39,306 nt of DNA, from contig JASCIV010000141.1 in assembly GCA_030374735.1 (NCBI GenBank), positions 1 to 39,306 of the forward strand, in the 5' to 3' direction. This stretch comes from Gracilaria caudata. Taxonomy: Eukaryota > Rhodophyta > Florideophyceae > Gracilariales > Gracilariaceae. The position numbers and the translations under genes are program-made. Shown here one piece after another: positions 1 to 8,653 of this stretch. Under the pieces are notes generated by a model. It saw only the letters and a list, made by a program, of their open reading frames with translations, made no database searches and was not told the origin of the DNA. Positions within the stretch are counted from its first letter, which is position 1. Every line of letters starts with the position of its first letter.

Positions 1-60
1 CCCCCCAATTGTTGCACATCGCCGTTGCCTTCGAGCCTGTCGTCGTCGTCGCGCTCCCCC

Positions 61-1293
61 ATGGCGGTGCACCATCCGCATCACGAGCACATGTCTCCCG
101 AGCAGCGCACCAACAAACCGCGTGCACCTCATCATCATCATCCCCCCGCACACGCTCACGATGCGCACCACCACCACCACCACCACCACCACCACCACCA
201 GCCCGACGCGCACGACAGCTGCGCGCACCAGCACGATACGCACCATGGCTGCACGCACGAGCACGAGGGCTGGCGCCAGTACCTGCCGCACTCGCACTCG
301 CTGGAAACGCGCCTGCGCTCCGACACGCAGTCGCTGCGCATCGCGTTCGTCATCCTGCTGGCCACCTTTGTGCTGCAGCTCGTGGTGGGCGTCATGGCCA
401 CCTCGTCCGCGCTCATGGTGGAGGCGCTTCACACCGCGTTGGACGGTCTCACCGTGGTGATCTCGCTCATCTCCGTGTTGATTTCGCGCCGACAGGCGCA
501 AAGTCGCTTCTCGTACGGCTACGCGCGCGCGGAGCTGCTGTCGGCGCTGCTGAGCGTGCTGGCGCTGGCGCTGCTGTGCGTGAAGCTGTTTGCGACGGGC
601 GTGCGTCGACTGTGGCGCATTGCGCACGGCGAACGCGTGCTGGTGGATGGCAAATACGTGGTGATTGCGGAGGCGTTGACGCTGGTGTCTAACGCCGCTA
701 TGGCGGGCGTGCTGGCGCGCGGCGCCAGCGAGAAGAGCCTCAACTTGCGCGCGTTGCGCGCGCACGTGATTGCGGATTGTATTGAGAACGTGATGGTGTT
801 GATGGGCGGCGTGTTGATGTGGCACTTTCCGCGCGCGGCGGTGGTGGACCCGCTTTTGACGATTGCGATTGTGTTGCTGATTGTGGTGATGAACGCGGGC
901 ATCTGTCGGGAGACGGTGGCGGCGTTGATGCAGGCGGCGCCGGCTGGCGTGTTGGAGGGCGTGTCGGAGCAGGTGGCAAAGGTTGAGGGCGTGGCGGAGG
1001 TGCGACAGTTGCATGTGTGGACGTTGACCAGCGGCTTTCTGATTGGCAGCATTGTGGTTTGTGTGGATGTGGAGGCGGGCGCGAGGGACGTGAAACGGAG
1101 GGTGAGGAAAGTGTTTGCGCAGTTTGGGGTGGACAACGTGACTGTGCAGATCGATGGCGCTGATGAGAATGAACGGGAGCACGTTGAGGTGGACGCAGGC
1201 GAAAACCCAGGTATCGCACATGGACCCAACGGATATGGACCCGTTCCTGATGATGATGATGACGACGATGATGATGATGATGAAATTGTATGA
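61..1293 (+). CDS. CDF-family zinc transporter (ZnT/MTP type), His-rich N-terminus
   Basis: Predicted 410-residue cation diffusion facilitator that would move Zn2+ out of the cytosol into a compartment in exchange for protons. Residues 24-69 are extremely His-rich, including an 11-His run. Hydrophobic segments follow from about residue 92. The two metal-site motifs of Zn-type CDFs are present: HxxxD at H124/D128 (helix 2) and HxxxD at H235/D239 (helix 5). The C-terminal cytosolic domain (about 290-370) contains the typical LHVWTLTSG stretch, and the protein ends in 11 Asp plus EIV. I start at the ATG at 61; the frame stays open upstream to near the window edge, so a longer N-terminus is possible. 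In most CDFs the His-rich loop lies between helices 4 and 5; here it is N-terminal. The family is confident; the compartment is not determined. Confidence 0.9.
   Translation: MAVHHPHHEHMSPEQRTNKPRAPHHHHPPAHAHDAHHHHHHHHHHHQPDAHDSCAHQHDTHHGCTHEHEGWRQYLPHSHSLETRLRSDTQSLRIAFVILLATFVLQLVVGVMATSSALMVEALHTALDGLTVVISLISVLISRRQAQSRFSYGYARAELLSALLSVLALALLCVKLFATGVRRLWRIAHGERVLVDGKYVVIAEALTLVSNAAMAGVLARGASEKSLNLRALRAHVIADCIENVMVLMGGVLMWHFPRAAVVDPLLTIAIVLLIVVMNAGICRETVAALMQAAPAGVLEGVSEQVAKVEGVAEVRQLHVWTLTSGFLIGSIVVCVDVEAGARDVKRRVRKVFAQFGVDNVTVQIDGADENEREHVEVDAGENPGIAHGPNGYGPVPDDDDDDDDDDDEIV
166..200 (+). repeat. (CAC)n microsatellite coding poly-His
   Basis: Almost pure CAC triplet run inside the zinc transporter, giving 11 consecutive His residues. 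Likely length-variable between strains by replication slippage (inference). Confidence 0.9.
1249..1281 (+). repeat. (GAT/GAC)n run coding poly-Asp tail
   Basis: Eleven Asp codons (GAT4 GAC2 GAT5) immediately before the last three codons of the zinc transporter. It makes an acidic C-terminal tail opposite to the His-rich N-terminus. Confidence 0.9.
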
Positions 1294-2122
1294 CGGTGGG
1301 TCGCGAGCATTGTTGGATGCGGCACACGCTCCATTACCAAGAAGGGCGCACGTACTAGTCACATGTACTACGTCGGGGGTCAAGTTTTCATGGGCAATGG
1401 ATGTGTCGAGGCTGAAGGGTGCGCGTGAACGCGCTTTTTGACGAACACATTGCGTGCTACGCTGACGGAATGCAGGCGCACACCCATCGGATCACGTGAG
1501 TGTGAAAAAAGGTTTTGCAGAGGAGCTGTAACGTAATGGGGTGATGAGTACGGTGCAAACAACGACTGGTATCTGGTATACGCATGTAGATAGACTTGGT
1601 TTGATAGCGTAGGCAGGTTGAGGTCGACACTACCGCTACCACCAACAACACGCTTGTTGCTGGTGACCCGCACAATTTTGGCAATTGGGACTCGTACGGG
1701 CTGGCAAAGTCAGCAGCGGAGGCTTCCTGTCTAATGCTAATCGCTTTACTGCGGAATAACGTGCATCGTCGATGCTTCTGGCCGTGCGCGCGGAAACAAG
1801 CTGTTCGCATGGTCATATCAGTAAAGAGCTTCCACCACCAGAGGCATGATGAAGACGATCATCTTTGATAGACAACATGACCTTGTAGGTCGGCACGCGC
1901 CCAAAACACGTTGGTGCCACAAATCACAAAACTTGCCGATATCTGCGCGCCGCCTGGCGCCGCTTCAGCTGTGGCCAGCCGCGCGCGCCGAGCACTGCGC
2001 GCATGCCATTCTCGATCTCAAACAGCGCCAAAACGCCTCGCCGTTCGAGATCATCCGCCCCCCCCCTCACGCAGCGCCGCCCCGCCCGTCGTCGACGGCG
2101 CCCTCTCAGCCAACGCCGCGCC
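1294..2122. other. intergenic region, no supported gene
   Basis: About 830 bases between the zinc transporter stop and the ALB3 start. Short overlapping frames exist on both strands (for example 1457-1816 minus), but none shows a domain, a consistent composition or a good start. It presumably holds the 3' UTR of the transporter and the ALB3 promoter; I see no TATA box I would defend. Confidence 0.5.
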
Positions 2123-3295
2123 ATGTTTGCCTTCTCCACCGCCGCGCCCCTGCCATGTCGCTCGTCACAGCCACTTGCGTTGTCGTCGCGTCGCGTCAGT
2201 TGCGCCCCGCGCAGTGCGCCGCGCCGCGCGCCGCGCGCGCCGCCGCGAATGGCGCTTGACCCGCATACGCTGCATCACGTGGCCAGTTCGTTTGCGGTGG
2301 CGCCGCACATCGATCTGCACTCGCTGCAACTTGTGTTAGCAGATGCTGCCGCCGCTGTTTCCGATACCGCCGCCGCGGCCGTCGACACGGCTGTGGAGGC
2401 CAAGAAGTCCGGCTGGTGGGACTCGTTTGTGAACCTGGTTGAGACTGCCATTGTGTCGTTGCACGGGCGCCTCTCGGCCGCCGGTGTGCCCGGGGCGTAC
2501 GGGCTGTCCATTATTCTTTTCACCGTCGTGATCAAGGCGTTCACCTTCCCGCTCAACTTTCGTCAAATGGAGTCCACCATGCGCATGCAGGCCATTGCGC
2601 CGCGCCTCAAGAAGATTCAGGCCGATTACAAGGATAATCCGCAGGTGATGAATCAGATGACCGCTCAACTGTACAAGGACGAGCAGATCAATCCGCTTGC
2701 CGGCTGCTTGCCTGTGATTGTTCAAATTCCGGTGTGGATTGCGTTGTACCGTTCCGTGCTCAATCTTGCCGCCGATAATCTGCTCAACGAGTCGTTCTTG
2801 TGGCTTCCCAGTCTTCAAGGGCCTGTCAGCAAGACGGGGCAGGGACTCAATACATGGTTGTTTCCACTGCAAAACGGCGCGCCGCCTATTGGCTGGCATG
2901 ATGCTGCGTGTTATCTCGTGCTTCCTGTCGTCTTGGTGGCCACTCAGTTTGTGTCGCAGCGTGTTATTTCACCGCCCAACCAAGATCCCAGTCAACAACA
3001 AGCAAATGCTATTCTCAAGTTCATGCCTTTTCTAATCGGTTGGTTTGCACTCAATGTGCCGTCTGGATTAGGTGTGTATTGGGTCACCAACAATCTACTG
3101 AGCACGGCGCAAACCATCTTCATACGATCGCGATTCCCCGAGCTTTCCAAACCGCCTTCCGACTCTTCCGCTTCAAGTACTGACGCTGCGTCTCCTCCCG
3201 TTTCACGGCTGGATATTGCGGACGGATTCAGATCAAACGGAACGGACGCTCCGAAGAAGACAACCAAATCGAAGAAGCGTCGTAAGCGAAGATAG
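2123..3295 (+). CDS. ALB3: ALB3/YidC/Oxa1-family thylakoid membrane insertase
   Basis: Predicted 390-residue plastid insertase that integrates thylakoid proteins such as light-harvesting and photosystem subunits. The start at 2123 gives an N-terminus beginning MFAFSTAAP, with a Phe near the start and an Arg/Ser/Ala-rich stretch, as in red algal transit peptides. The frame extends upstream, but only through Arg-rich sequence. The YidC/Oxa1 core spans about residues 123-335: the first conserved helix with GAYGLSIILFTVVIKAFTFP, a cytosolic/stromal hairpin (RQMESTMRMQ to ADYKDNPQ), the NPLAGCLPVIVQIPVWIALY helix, and later helices ending GLGVYWVTNNLLS. The C-terminal tail of about 55 residues is polar and ends KSKKRRKRR, a strongly basic tail. 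In plants the ALB3 tail binds cpSRP43; in ribosome-linked Oxa1 proteins a basic tail binds ribosomes, and which applies here is unknown. It converges with the AMSH-like gene. Confidence 0.93.
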   Translation: MFAFSTAAPLPCRSSQPLALSSRRVSCAPRSAPRRAPRAPPRMALDPHTLHHVASSFAVAPHIDLHSLQLVLADAAAAVSDTAAAAVDTAVEAKKSGWWDSFVNLVETAIVSLHGRLSAAGVPGAYGLSIILFTVVIKAFTFPLNFRQMESTMRMQAIAPRLKKIQADYKDNPQVMNQMTAQLYKDEQINPLAGCLPVIVQIPVWIALYRSVLNLAADNLLNESFLWLPSLQGPVSKTGQGLNTWLFPLQNGAPPIGWHDAACYLVLPVVLVATQFVSQRVISPPNQDPSQQQANAILKFMPFLIGWFALNVPSGLGVYWVTNNLLSTAQTIFIRSRFPELSKPPSDSSASSTDAASPPVSRLDIADGFRSNGTDAPKKTTKSKKRRKRR

Positions 3296-3530
3296 AACCA
3301 AAAAACGTTGGTTGTAGTGTACGTTTGTGTGCGCCGACGCAGCGAAGCTGCTGCGTGCGTTGCGTGGGCGCTGTTGTATGCCGACTTGAAATTTTCCAAG
3401 TAAACGTTCGACTAAAAGTGGGTGACTATCTCTTGAGTGCTACCACGCCGTGCGAAATTATGTTTACTGGGTGTTGCTAGCAAGTGCACGCATGAAGCCA
3501 GTATCTACAACATGTGGCACTGTTGTGTTG

Positions 3531-4346
3531 TCAACGTTCAGAGCGTTCTCTCTCCTGCTGCTCGTCCCTCGCTGCAGCCAGTGGGCGCAAATCATACAGT
3601 TTGAAGGCGGGTTGTCCGTCACTTCTGAGATCAAGATGTTTGGCGGGCACAACATTGCGTTCTTCGTCGTACGAGTAGATCGCAAGCCGCGTGTCCGAAG
3701 CCGGGGCGATAAGCACAGCAAGCGCCTCCGGCACAGTGTCACAATAGCGCGACAAAACAGGGCGCAACTCCGGCAACAAGTGCGCCTCTTTCTGAGAGGG
3801 GCATATATGCACAAATCCAAAACACAAGAGCTTCTTCACCTCGAGCAACTGGGACACGTCTGTTTCATAACGAACGGAAGAATGAGAGGTAGCAAACGTC
3901 TGAGAGGGAATAATCAAAGCGGCGACGTGGGGGTTTGGGTCAAGTCTTCCACCCAATAAGGCCAAAGCACAATGAGAACGCGCAACATGCTCCGCGGCAA
4001 TGCGTTCGAAAAGCTCAAGAAGAGACACGGAAAGCTGCACGCGTGAGGGAGTGCGATGCGGTACGGGTTGGTCGTACGATTCTAATGCCTCAAAACTCTT
4101 GTTGGCAAAGGCGCGAAGCTGTTTCAACAGCGCCACATTCTCGGGAAGAGAGTACTCTGGGTGCGCTGGTAACGTTTTGCAAATGAGCTGTAGGAGTCGA
4201 ATGTGAAGTAAGGCGGCGCGTTGTTTATCGGGTTGTGAGATTGCTGCTTGATGATTGTGTCGAATGGTGTGCAGATAGCGAGCTAAGGAGATGTTGGGAT
4301 CTGGCGGGAGCACAGGAGAACGGTCGAAAAGCTTCTCCAGCGGCAT
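3531..4346 (-). CDS. AMSH-like protein: USP8-dimer/MIT-type helical domain plus degenerate MPN (JAMM) domain
   Basis: Predicted 271 residues. Residues about 17-92 resemble the N-terminal helical domain of AMSH/STAMBP and USP8, including KTLPAHPEY matching the EKLPKHRDY region, followed by KQLRAFANKSFEAL. Residues about 102-250 resemble an MPN domain: LALLGGRL (strand and turn), an AALIIPSQ strand, and FGFVHICPSQ at 176-185 in the position of the AMSH signature GWIHTHPTQ. The JAMM zinc ligands are not intact: HxHP is HxCP (H180, C182), the conserved Ser and Asp downstream are replaced (Leu and Glu on my alignment), and the upstream Glu is not evident. It is therefore probably not an active K63-ubiquitin protease. 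The start is the ATG at 4346; the longer frame to 4484 opens with GTG. MED22 lies 169 bases upstream on the same strand. AMSH ancestry is inferred by eye. Confidence 0.7.
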   Translation of the reverse strand: MPLEKLFDRSPVLPPDPNISLARYLHTIRHNHQAAISQPDKQRAALLHIRLLQLICKTLPAHPEYSLPENVALLKQLRAFANKSFEALESYDQPVPHRTPSRVQLSVSLLELFERIAAEHVARSHCALALLGGRLDPNPHVAALIIPSQTFATSHSSVRYETDVSQLLEVKKLLCFGFVHICPSQKEAHLLPELRPVLSRYCDTVPEALAVLIAPASDTRLAIYSYDEERNVVPAKHLDLRSDGQPAFKLYDLRPLAAARDEQQERERSER

Positions 4347-4515
4347 TTCTTGCGCGGACGAAGGCACGGATGGCGGAAGACGCGGACAGCGAGAGAAGCG
4401 AGGTGTTGTTGTACAAAGGCGGGCGCCACGACGGTGGACGGGGGCCGTCGCGCGGGGGGGAGTTGCCGAGCCACAAAAGCACACGGTGTGTGCGAGCGGG
4501 CAGAATTACGGCGAA

Positions 4516-4998
4516 TTAATTTGGACCGCTCTCAGTGTTGGGGAACCATGTGGTACAACTGGCGTAGTAGTTCTTCTCCAACACGCGCAACATCTTGCCA
4601 ATGTTATCGCCCAAGTTGAGCATCTGCGTGAGCATCTCATGGCTATTCTTGTCCATGAAGGCGTGCAGCGTGCGGTTCTCGGCCTTCACCTCGGAGACGT
4701 TCTGCGTGACGACAGCCAGCTTGAGCTCCGAAATGAGCTTGAGCAGCTGGTCGGCGGCGGCGGCCAGACTGGACGCCTCCACCTGCGTCTGGTACTCGGC
4801 GCGCGTGTTGCTGGTGCGGTCGCTGATCTGACACGACGCCACCAGGTCCTCGAAGGCGCTGAGCGCGCGGTCGATCTCGGTGTCCAGACGGTTGTGGTAG
4901 CTCTCGCGCAGCTCGGCGGCGGTGGGCGCGGTGCGCTGCGGCGTGGGGTCGTGCGTGAGCGAGAGCGCGGCGGGGCGGCTGTGACTTCGCGACGTCAT
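4516..4998 (-). CDS. MED22: Mediator complex subunit 22 (Surfeit 5 family)
   Basis: Predicted 160 residues, close to the usual 140-200 for MED22, a head-module subunit of the RNA polymerase II Mediator. Residues about 27-145 match the family helix by helix: LRESYHNRLDTEIDRAL (LLQSYNKRLKDDI in animals), then FEDLVASCQISD, then an AEYQTQVEASSLAAAADQLL block (human NYEMHVRAANIVRAGESLMK), and LISELKLAVVTQN before a terminal coiled segment ending in EKNYYAS. The start is the ATG at 4998; an upstream in-frame ATG (5181) would add an Arg/Pro/Thr-rich extension that runs into the divergent promoter. The gene is divergent from BUD31 (284 bases between ATGs), so the two may share a promoter region. Confidence 0.85.
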   Translation of the reverse strand: MTSRSHSRPAALSLTHDPTPQRTAPTAAELRESYHNRLDTEIDRALSAFEDLVASCQISDRTSNTRAEYQTQVEASSLAAAADQLLKLISELKLAVVTQNVSEVKAENRTLHAFMDKNSHEMLTQMLNLGDNIGKMLRVLEKNYYASCTTWFPNTESGPN

Positions 4999-5282
4999 TG
5001 CGCGCGGCGCCGCTTGGAAAGTGGCGCGCGCGTAAGTGCGCGGCACGGCGTGCGTGCTCGCGCCTTTTGTTTTGCGGGCGCACCGGCCGTGCGTGGCGGG
5101 GGCGCGTGGCTGTGCGCCGTTTCCCGTCGACGTGGCCACGTGCGGCGGCGTCTGCATCGGATGCATCCACTCCCCCTCCATCCCAGACGGACATCATCAT
5201 GATGACATTGTTGCGCATACAACGCCAGGCTCCGTCTGCCCCCGCCACCCTGCCCCCCCTCCCCAAACGCCCACTCCCCAAC
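4999..5282. promoter_or_regulatory. shared divergent promoter region, MED22/BUD31
   Basis: GC-rich 284-base interval between the two ATG codons. It contains a perfect 12-base palindrome TCATCATGATGA at 5194-5205. No TATA box is evident in either direction. Open frames run through it on both strands because of its GC richness, so either start could lie further upstream than I chose (5181 for MED22, 5200 for BUD31). Confidence 0.45.
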
Positions 5283-5990
5283 ATGTCCTGGCGCCTCATC
5301 AAGAAGACAAGAAAGGCGCCGCCTGGAATCGACAGGGTGCTTCCCACGCTCGAGCAGTTCGAGGCACAGACGCGTGAGGCGCTCAACGCGCCGCCCGATG
5401 ACAAGCGACGCAACGAGATCTCGTGGCCAATGCACAAGCTGCACTACCAGAAGAACCGCTATCTGCACGACATGCACTACAAGCAGCACGCCATCAGCAA
5501 GAAGCTTCTCGACTACCTCATCAAGCAGAAGATAGCGGACGGAAAGCTCATCGCCAAATGGCGACGACCGGGCTACGAACGTCTGTGCAGTCTGCAGGTT
5601 GTCACCAAGAGCAACATGAATTTCGGAGGTGTTGGCGTGTGTCGCATCCCGCTTCAACAGAGACGGGGACAGATTCTGCCCAATGTGCTTACCGGCTGCG
5701 TCAGTTGTGCGTCTGGTGACGGCGGGCCCATTTGGTGGGACGACCCTGTGCCTCAGATCGTCAAGGATCGAATTGCTCAGATAGACCCGGGAAAGGCACA
5801 GCTTGTCGAACAGCAAACGAATGCGCAATCATCGGAACAACAATCGAGTCAGCAAGCCGCACCCGACGCCGACGCCGAAGCTCACTTGCATCATGGCGTC
5901 GAAGCCGATGCTGATGCTGACGCTGACGCACCGCAGCCCGAGCAACAACAAGATGCTCAGAGCGATCAAAGTGCGCCATCAGCTTCGTGA
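5283..5990 (+). CDS. BUD31: BUD31/G10-family splicing factor with reduced zinc site and long acidic/Gln tail
   Basis: Predicted 235 residues. BUD31 (G10) is a core component of the activated spliceosome, normally about 145-157 residues. Residues 5-147 align along the whole family: KKTRKAPPG at the start, PTLEQFEAQTREA, then WPMHKLHYQKNRYLHDMHYK (human [20 protein letters not shown]), AISKKLLDYLIKQKIADG, LIAKWRRPGYERLC, and NMNFGGVGVCRIP. Human BUD31 has a Cys-dense C-terminal zinc cluster; here only C102, C120, C139 and C142 remain of about nine. Residues about 150-235 are an extra tail rich in Gln, Ala, Asp and His with Ala-Asp repeats (AHLHHG, EADADADADA). The start at 5283 (MSWRLIKKTRK) fits the family; an ATG at 5200 would add 28 Pro-rich residues. 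Confidence 0.9.
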   Translation: MSWRLIKKTRKAPPGIDRVLPTLEQFEAQTREALNAPPDDKRRNEISWPMHKLHYQKNRYLHDMHYKQHAISKKLLDYLIKQKIADGKLIAKWRRPGYERLCSLQVVTKSNMNFGGVGVCRIPLQQRRGQILPNVLTGCVSCASGDGGPIWWDDPVPQIVKDRIAQIDPGKAQLVEQQTNAQSSEQQSSQQAAPDADAEAHLHHGVEADADADADAPQPEQQQDAQSDQSAPSAS

Positions 5991-6183
5991 CGCAACTTGT
6001 CGCGCCGAAACGAACATCACCTTTGCAACTATCGCATGCGCGTGCCACCGGGCACCGCAGGTGCCCGCCGCTTTACCTTCATAATTTTTCACGTTTTGTC
6101 ATCTCTATCAAAGCTCTAACCCCTGCCTGGGACGAAGCGCTTATCATCTGACCCACCGCTCGCTTCGCTCGTGAAGCCGCCTC

Positions 6184-7386
6184 ATGTCCATCGACTCTGC
6201 CGCTTCCGACGATGTCGTACACGGCACCGGCATTTACGCTGTAGACCCCACCGAGATCTTCGTTCCAGGCGCCGTGCTCAGTGAGCAGCATGATTTCGGT
6301 ATCCTGCTTTCGGCCACGGTTCGCGGGTCGTATGTATCACAGATAGGCTTTGCAAACGTTTCCATTCGTATCTTGTCCATCACCAATGTCGAGGCTGATG
6401 CGTTGCGAACAGTAGTTGCGCGCGTCAATGACCGGATCACTTCACCTGTTGTTCTCAAGTACGTTGGCGTTTGGAAGCGAGCTTCGGAGACGTGGCTTGT
6501 TTCCGAGAGACGTCGCCAAGTGTCTGCATCGGTTCTGTTTGAGAATATTCAGTTCACAGATCCGGAATCCATTGTGTCGCATGTTGTCAACAAAGCATTG
6601 AGCTGTTTGCGCGTTCTTCACGACGAGTATCTCACGTCTCATTTGTCAGTGAGTCCATCGAGTATCTACATCTGTGACGACGCTTCTGTGTGTCTCGGTG
6701 ACATTGCAATCTATTCCGTGCTTTACGCCAGTATCAAGTCAACACGTTCGTGCTCCGGTGCCAAGCTTTGGCCTTTGCCGCCCACCATATCGTTCAAGTA
6801 TCGGCGTGGCATCCACAGCGAGGATGTTTGGGACTTGGGGATAGCTGTACTCACCTTGATTGATGGAAGTGCGGCAGTTGCCAGAATGTGGCGTTCCGAT
6901 ATGCGAGTGCCGCATTTGGCGAACCCGAACAAGTGGTCGGCACAGCTGAACAACTTTCTAGCGCGCTTGTTTACTCAGGGTCCAATCCCTTCGTGTTCAG
7001 AGCTTTTATCACACCGTTTTGTAGCCGATGCCTCTTCTACAGCATGTCTTGCGGCGGTAACCGAATACTTTGAACGATGTGCTGACCTAATTGCTGAACC
7101 TTATCGACAGGACATTATCAACACGCTTTATCTGAAGAATGACGTTGCCATTCAAGCACCGCTGATTAGCATAGACGACTATTCCACCGATTTGTTTTCA
7201 TGTGATCAGTGGAGTAGTGTGGACCCCGATCGACCAACAGTTGAACTGTCTCTGGAGCGCATGCTCGCAAACTGTAATCAAAAGCCGTTGACAGTGGATG
7301 TTGAGAAGAATAAAGGCATGCAAAGAACGGTTGGAACCATGCAGACGTTCCTCGAGACCGCAGATGCTGAATGGAACCCACTCTAG
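6184..7386 (+). CDS. STE20/GCK-like pseudokinase
   Basis: Predicted 400 residues. Residues about 40-280 keep the skeleton of a STE20-type kinase domain: NVSIRIL in the VAIK position (Arg for Lys), TSPVVLKYVGVWKRASETWLV (as in SPHVVKYYGSYFKNTDLWIV of MST kinases), LRVLHDEYLTSHLSVSPSSI in the place of the HRD catalytic loop, CLGD where DFG is expected, EDVWDLGIAVLTLIDG matching the D-[IV]-W-S-L-G-I helix, and SCSELLSHRFV at the end of the lobe. Catalytic residues are missing: no Gly-loop, HRD reads HLS with Asp replaced by Ser155, the loop Lys and Asn are Ser, and DFG is LGD (171-173). It is most likely a pseudokinase scaffold or allosteric partner, comparable in principle to STRAD. Residues 281-400 have no recognised domain. 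Start at the first ATG; BUD31 ends 193 bases upstream. Confidence 0.72.
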   Translation: MSIDSAASDDVVHGTGIYAVDPTEIFVPGAVLSEQHDFGILLSATVRGSYVSQIGFANVSIRILSITNVEADALRTVVARVNDRITSPVVLKYVGVWKRASETWLVSERRRQVSASVLFENIQFTDPESIVSHVVNKALSCLRVLHDEYLTSHLSVSPSSIYICDDASVCLGDIAIYSVLYASIKSTRSCSGAKLWPLPPTISFKYRRGIHSEDVWDLGIAVLTLIDGSAAVARMWRSDMRVPHLANPNKWSAQLNNFLARLFTQGPIPSCSELLSHRFVADASSTACLAAVTEYFERCADLIAEPYRQDIINTLYLKNDVAIQAPLISIDDYSTDLFSCDQWSSVDPDRPTVELSLERMLANCNQKPLTVDVEKNKGMQRTVGTMQTFLETADAEWNPL

Positions 7387-8510
7387 AAAGCAACACATCA
7401 GGTAGCAGCAAATCGGCGATTGCGTGTTGCGTTGATGTATAGTTCGTTGGATGTTGAAGTGCCCGCACTTCAGGATTCGTGGTAAGATGGTGCTTTTCGT
7501 CGGAGGCTGTTTTGAATCATATTCGAACCAAAAGGAGGCTGATCATAAAGGGATTGCTTCGTAACACCGCAGCCCTTGAATGCGGATGGAACGTTGATCT
7601 CAACCTTGAATCATCTGACCCAACCCACGTTTACCATAGTCACCAATCTTTGTCATAGATCCAAGCTTTGGCGCTTCAAGCTTCCGAAATGTTTAACATC
7701 TTCTGCCCGTCCCACTGAAAGCCTTCCCTCATGTCGTTGATCGCTGAATTGCATTTGAACACAACAGTTCCACGCAGACGCCAACACTCCTACTCCAATT
7801 TCGCTGAGATCGAGCTTGTGAACATCTCGCCATACGTACAAAGGTGTAGGGATCCCGAATCCCTTGCAAGATCTTTCCTTCCGCAAAAAGTTCTTTCTTC
7901 AGCCACTCTCCCTCATCGTCGGAGACCAAACTCCATCTGTAGTTTCTTGGCTGCTAAAGTTTCTCCGTCGTGCTATGTACGACCTTCAACTTGTTCCTAC
8001 CAAACGACTCGAATCTTAGCATTTCATGTACGGAACATGAAATTGGAATCCATAACTCAGTGAGAGAGGGCAGTAGTCAACCTTTGAACCTTGTGTCCGC
8101 TTTCGCGGTAATTTCTGGTGAACACACTTTTCACGACTTCGCTCCATTGTTTTCCACATCAACCCCTCTCCATTGATTCAAGATTATTACCCGACGAGCC
8201 CCAGCCTGTTCTCTGAGTAGCAGCACAGCAGTTCAACTGAGGGTTAGTGTGAGTTAACTTGCTTCTTGTGGTGATGATATCAATTCTACTTTCTGCAACC
8301 TACACAAACTCTCTTCCAAGACGCTGTCACACTTAACATCCCCAAAACGGTAACCGACAAAGCACTCAATTCAACTTGTTCAATCATGGGACGCCGTGAA
8401 ACGCTCTTGTGCGTGACATTGTGTATGTATTCTCCTACCATGGTGCTCCCCTCGCCATGAAATCATATCCTGCTGTCTCTCCAAGTAGCGCCAGCCCTCG
8501 GACAAAACAC
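7387..8510. other. intergenic region upstream of a TATA-box gene
   Basis: About 1.1 kb. A 110-codon frame at 7731-8063 plus has Ser/Arg-rich composition and no domain; I do not call it. The right end leads into the TATA box at 8511. No repeats or RNA genes were recognised. Confidence 0.5.
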
Positions 8511-8519
8511 TATAAAAGG
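8511..8519 (+). promoter_or_regulatory. TATA box of the coiled-coil gene
   Basis: TATAAAAGG followed at once by a GC-rich CGGGGC stretch, 135 bases upstream of the ATG at 8654. It is the clearest core promoter match in the window. Confidence 0.65.
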
Positions 8520-8653
8520 CGGGGCTTGTTTGGCGATGTGTTCACAATCTTGCTCTAGTCATCAGATCGTCCTGTCAACTTGAACACAAAGGCCTGTCCC
8601 AGCTCTTTGGAATCTTTAACTTTCGTCTCTACCTACCTCTACCTTGAACAATA

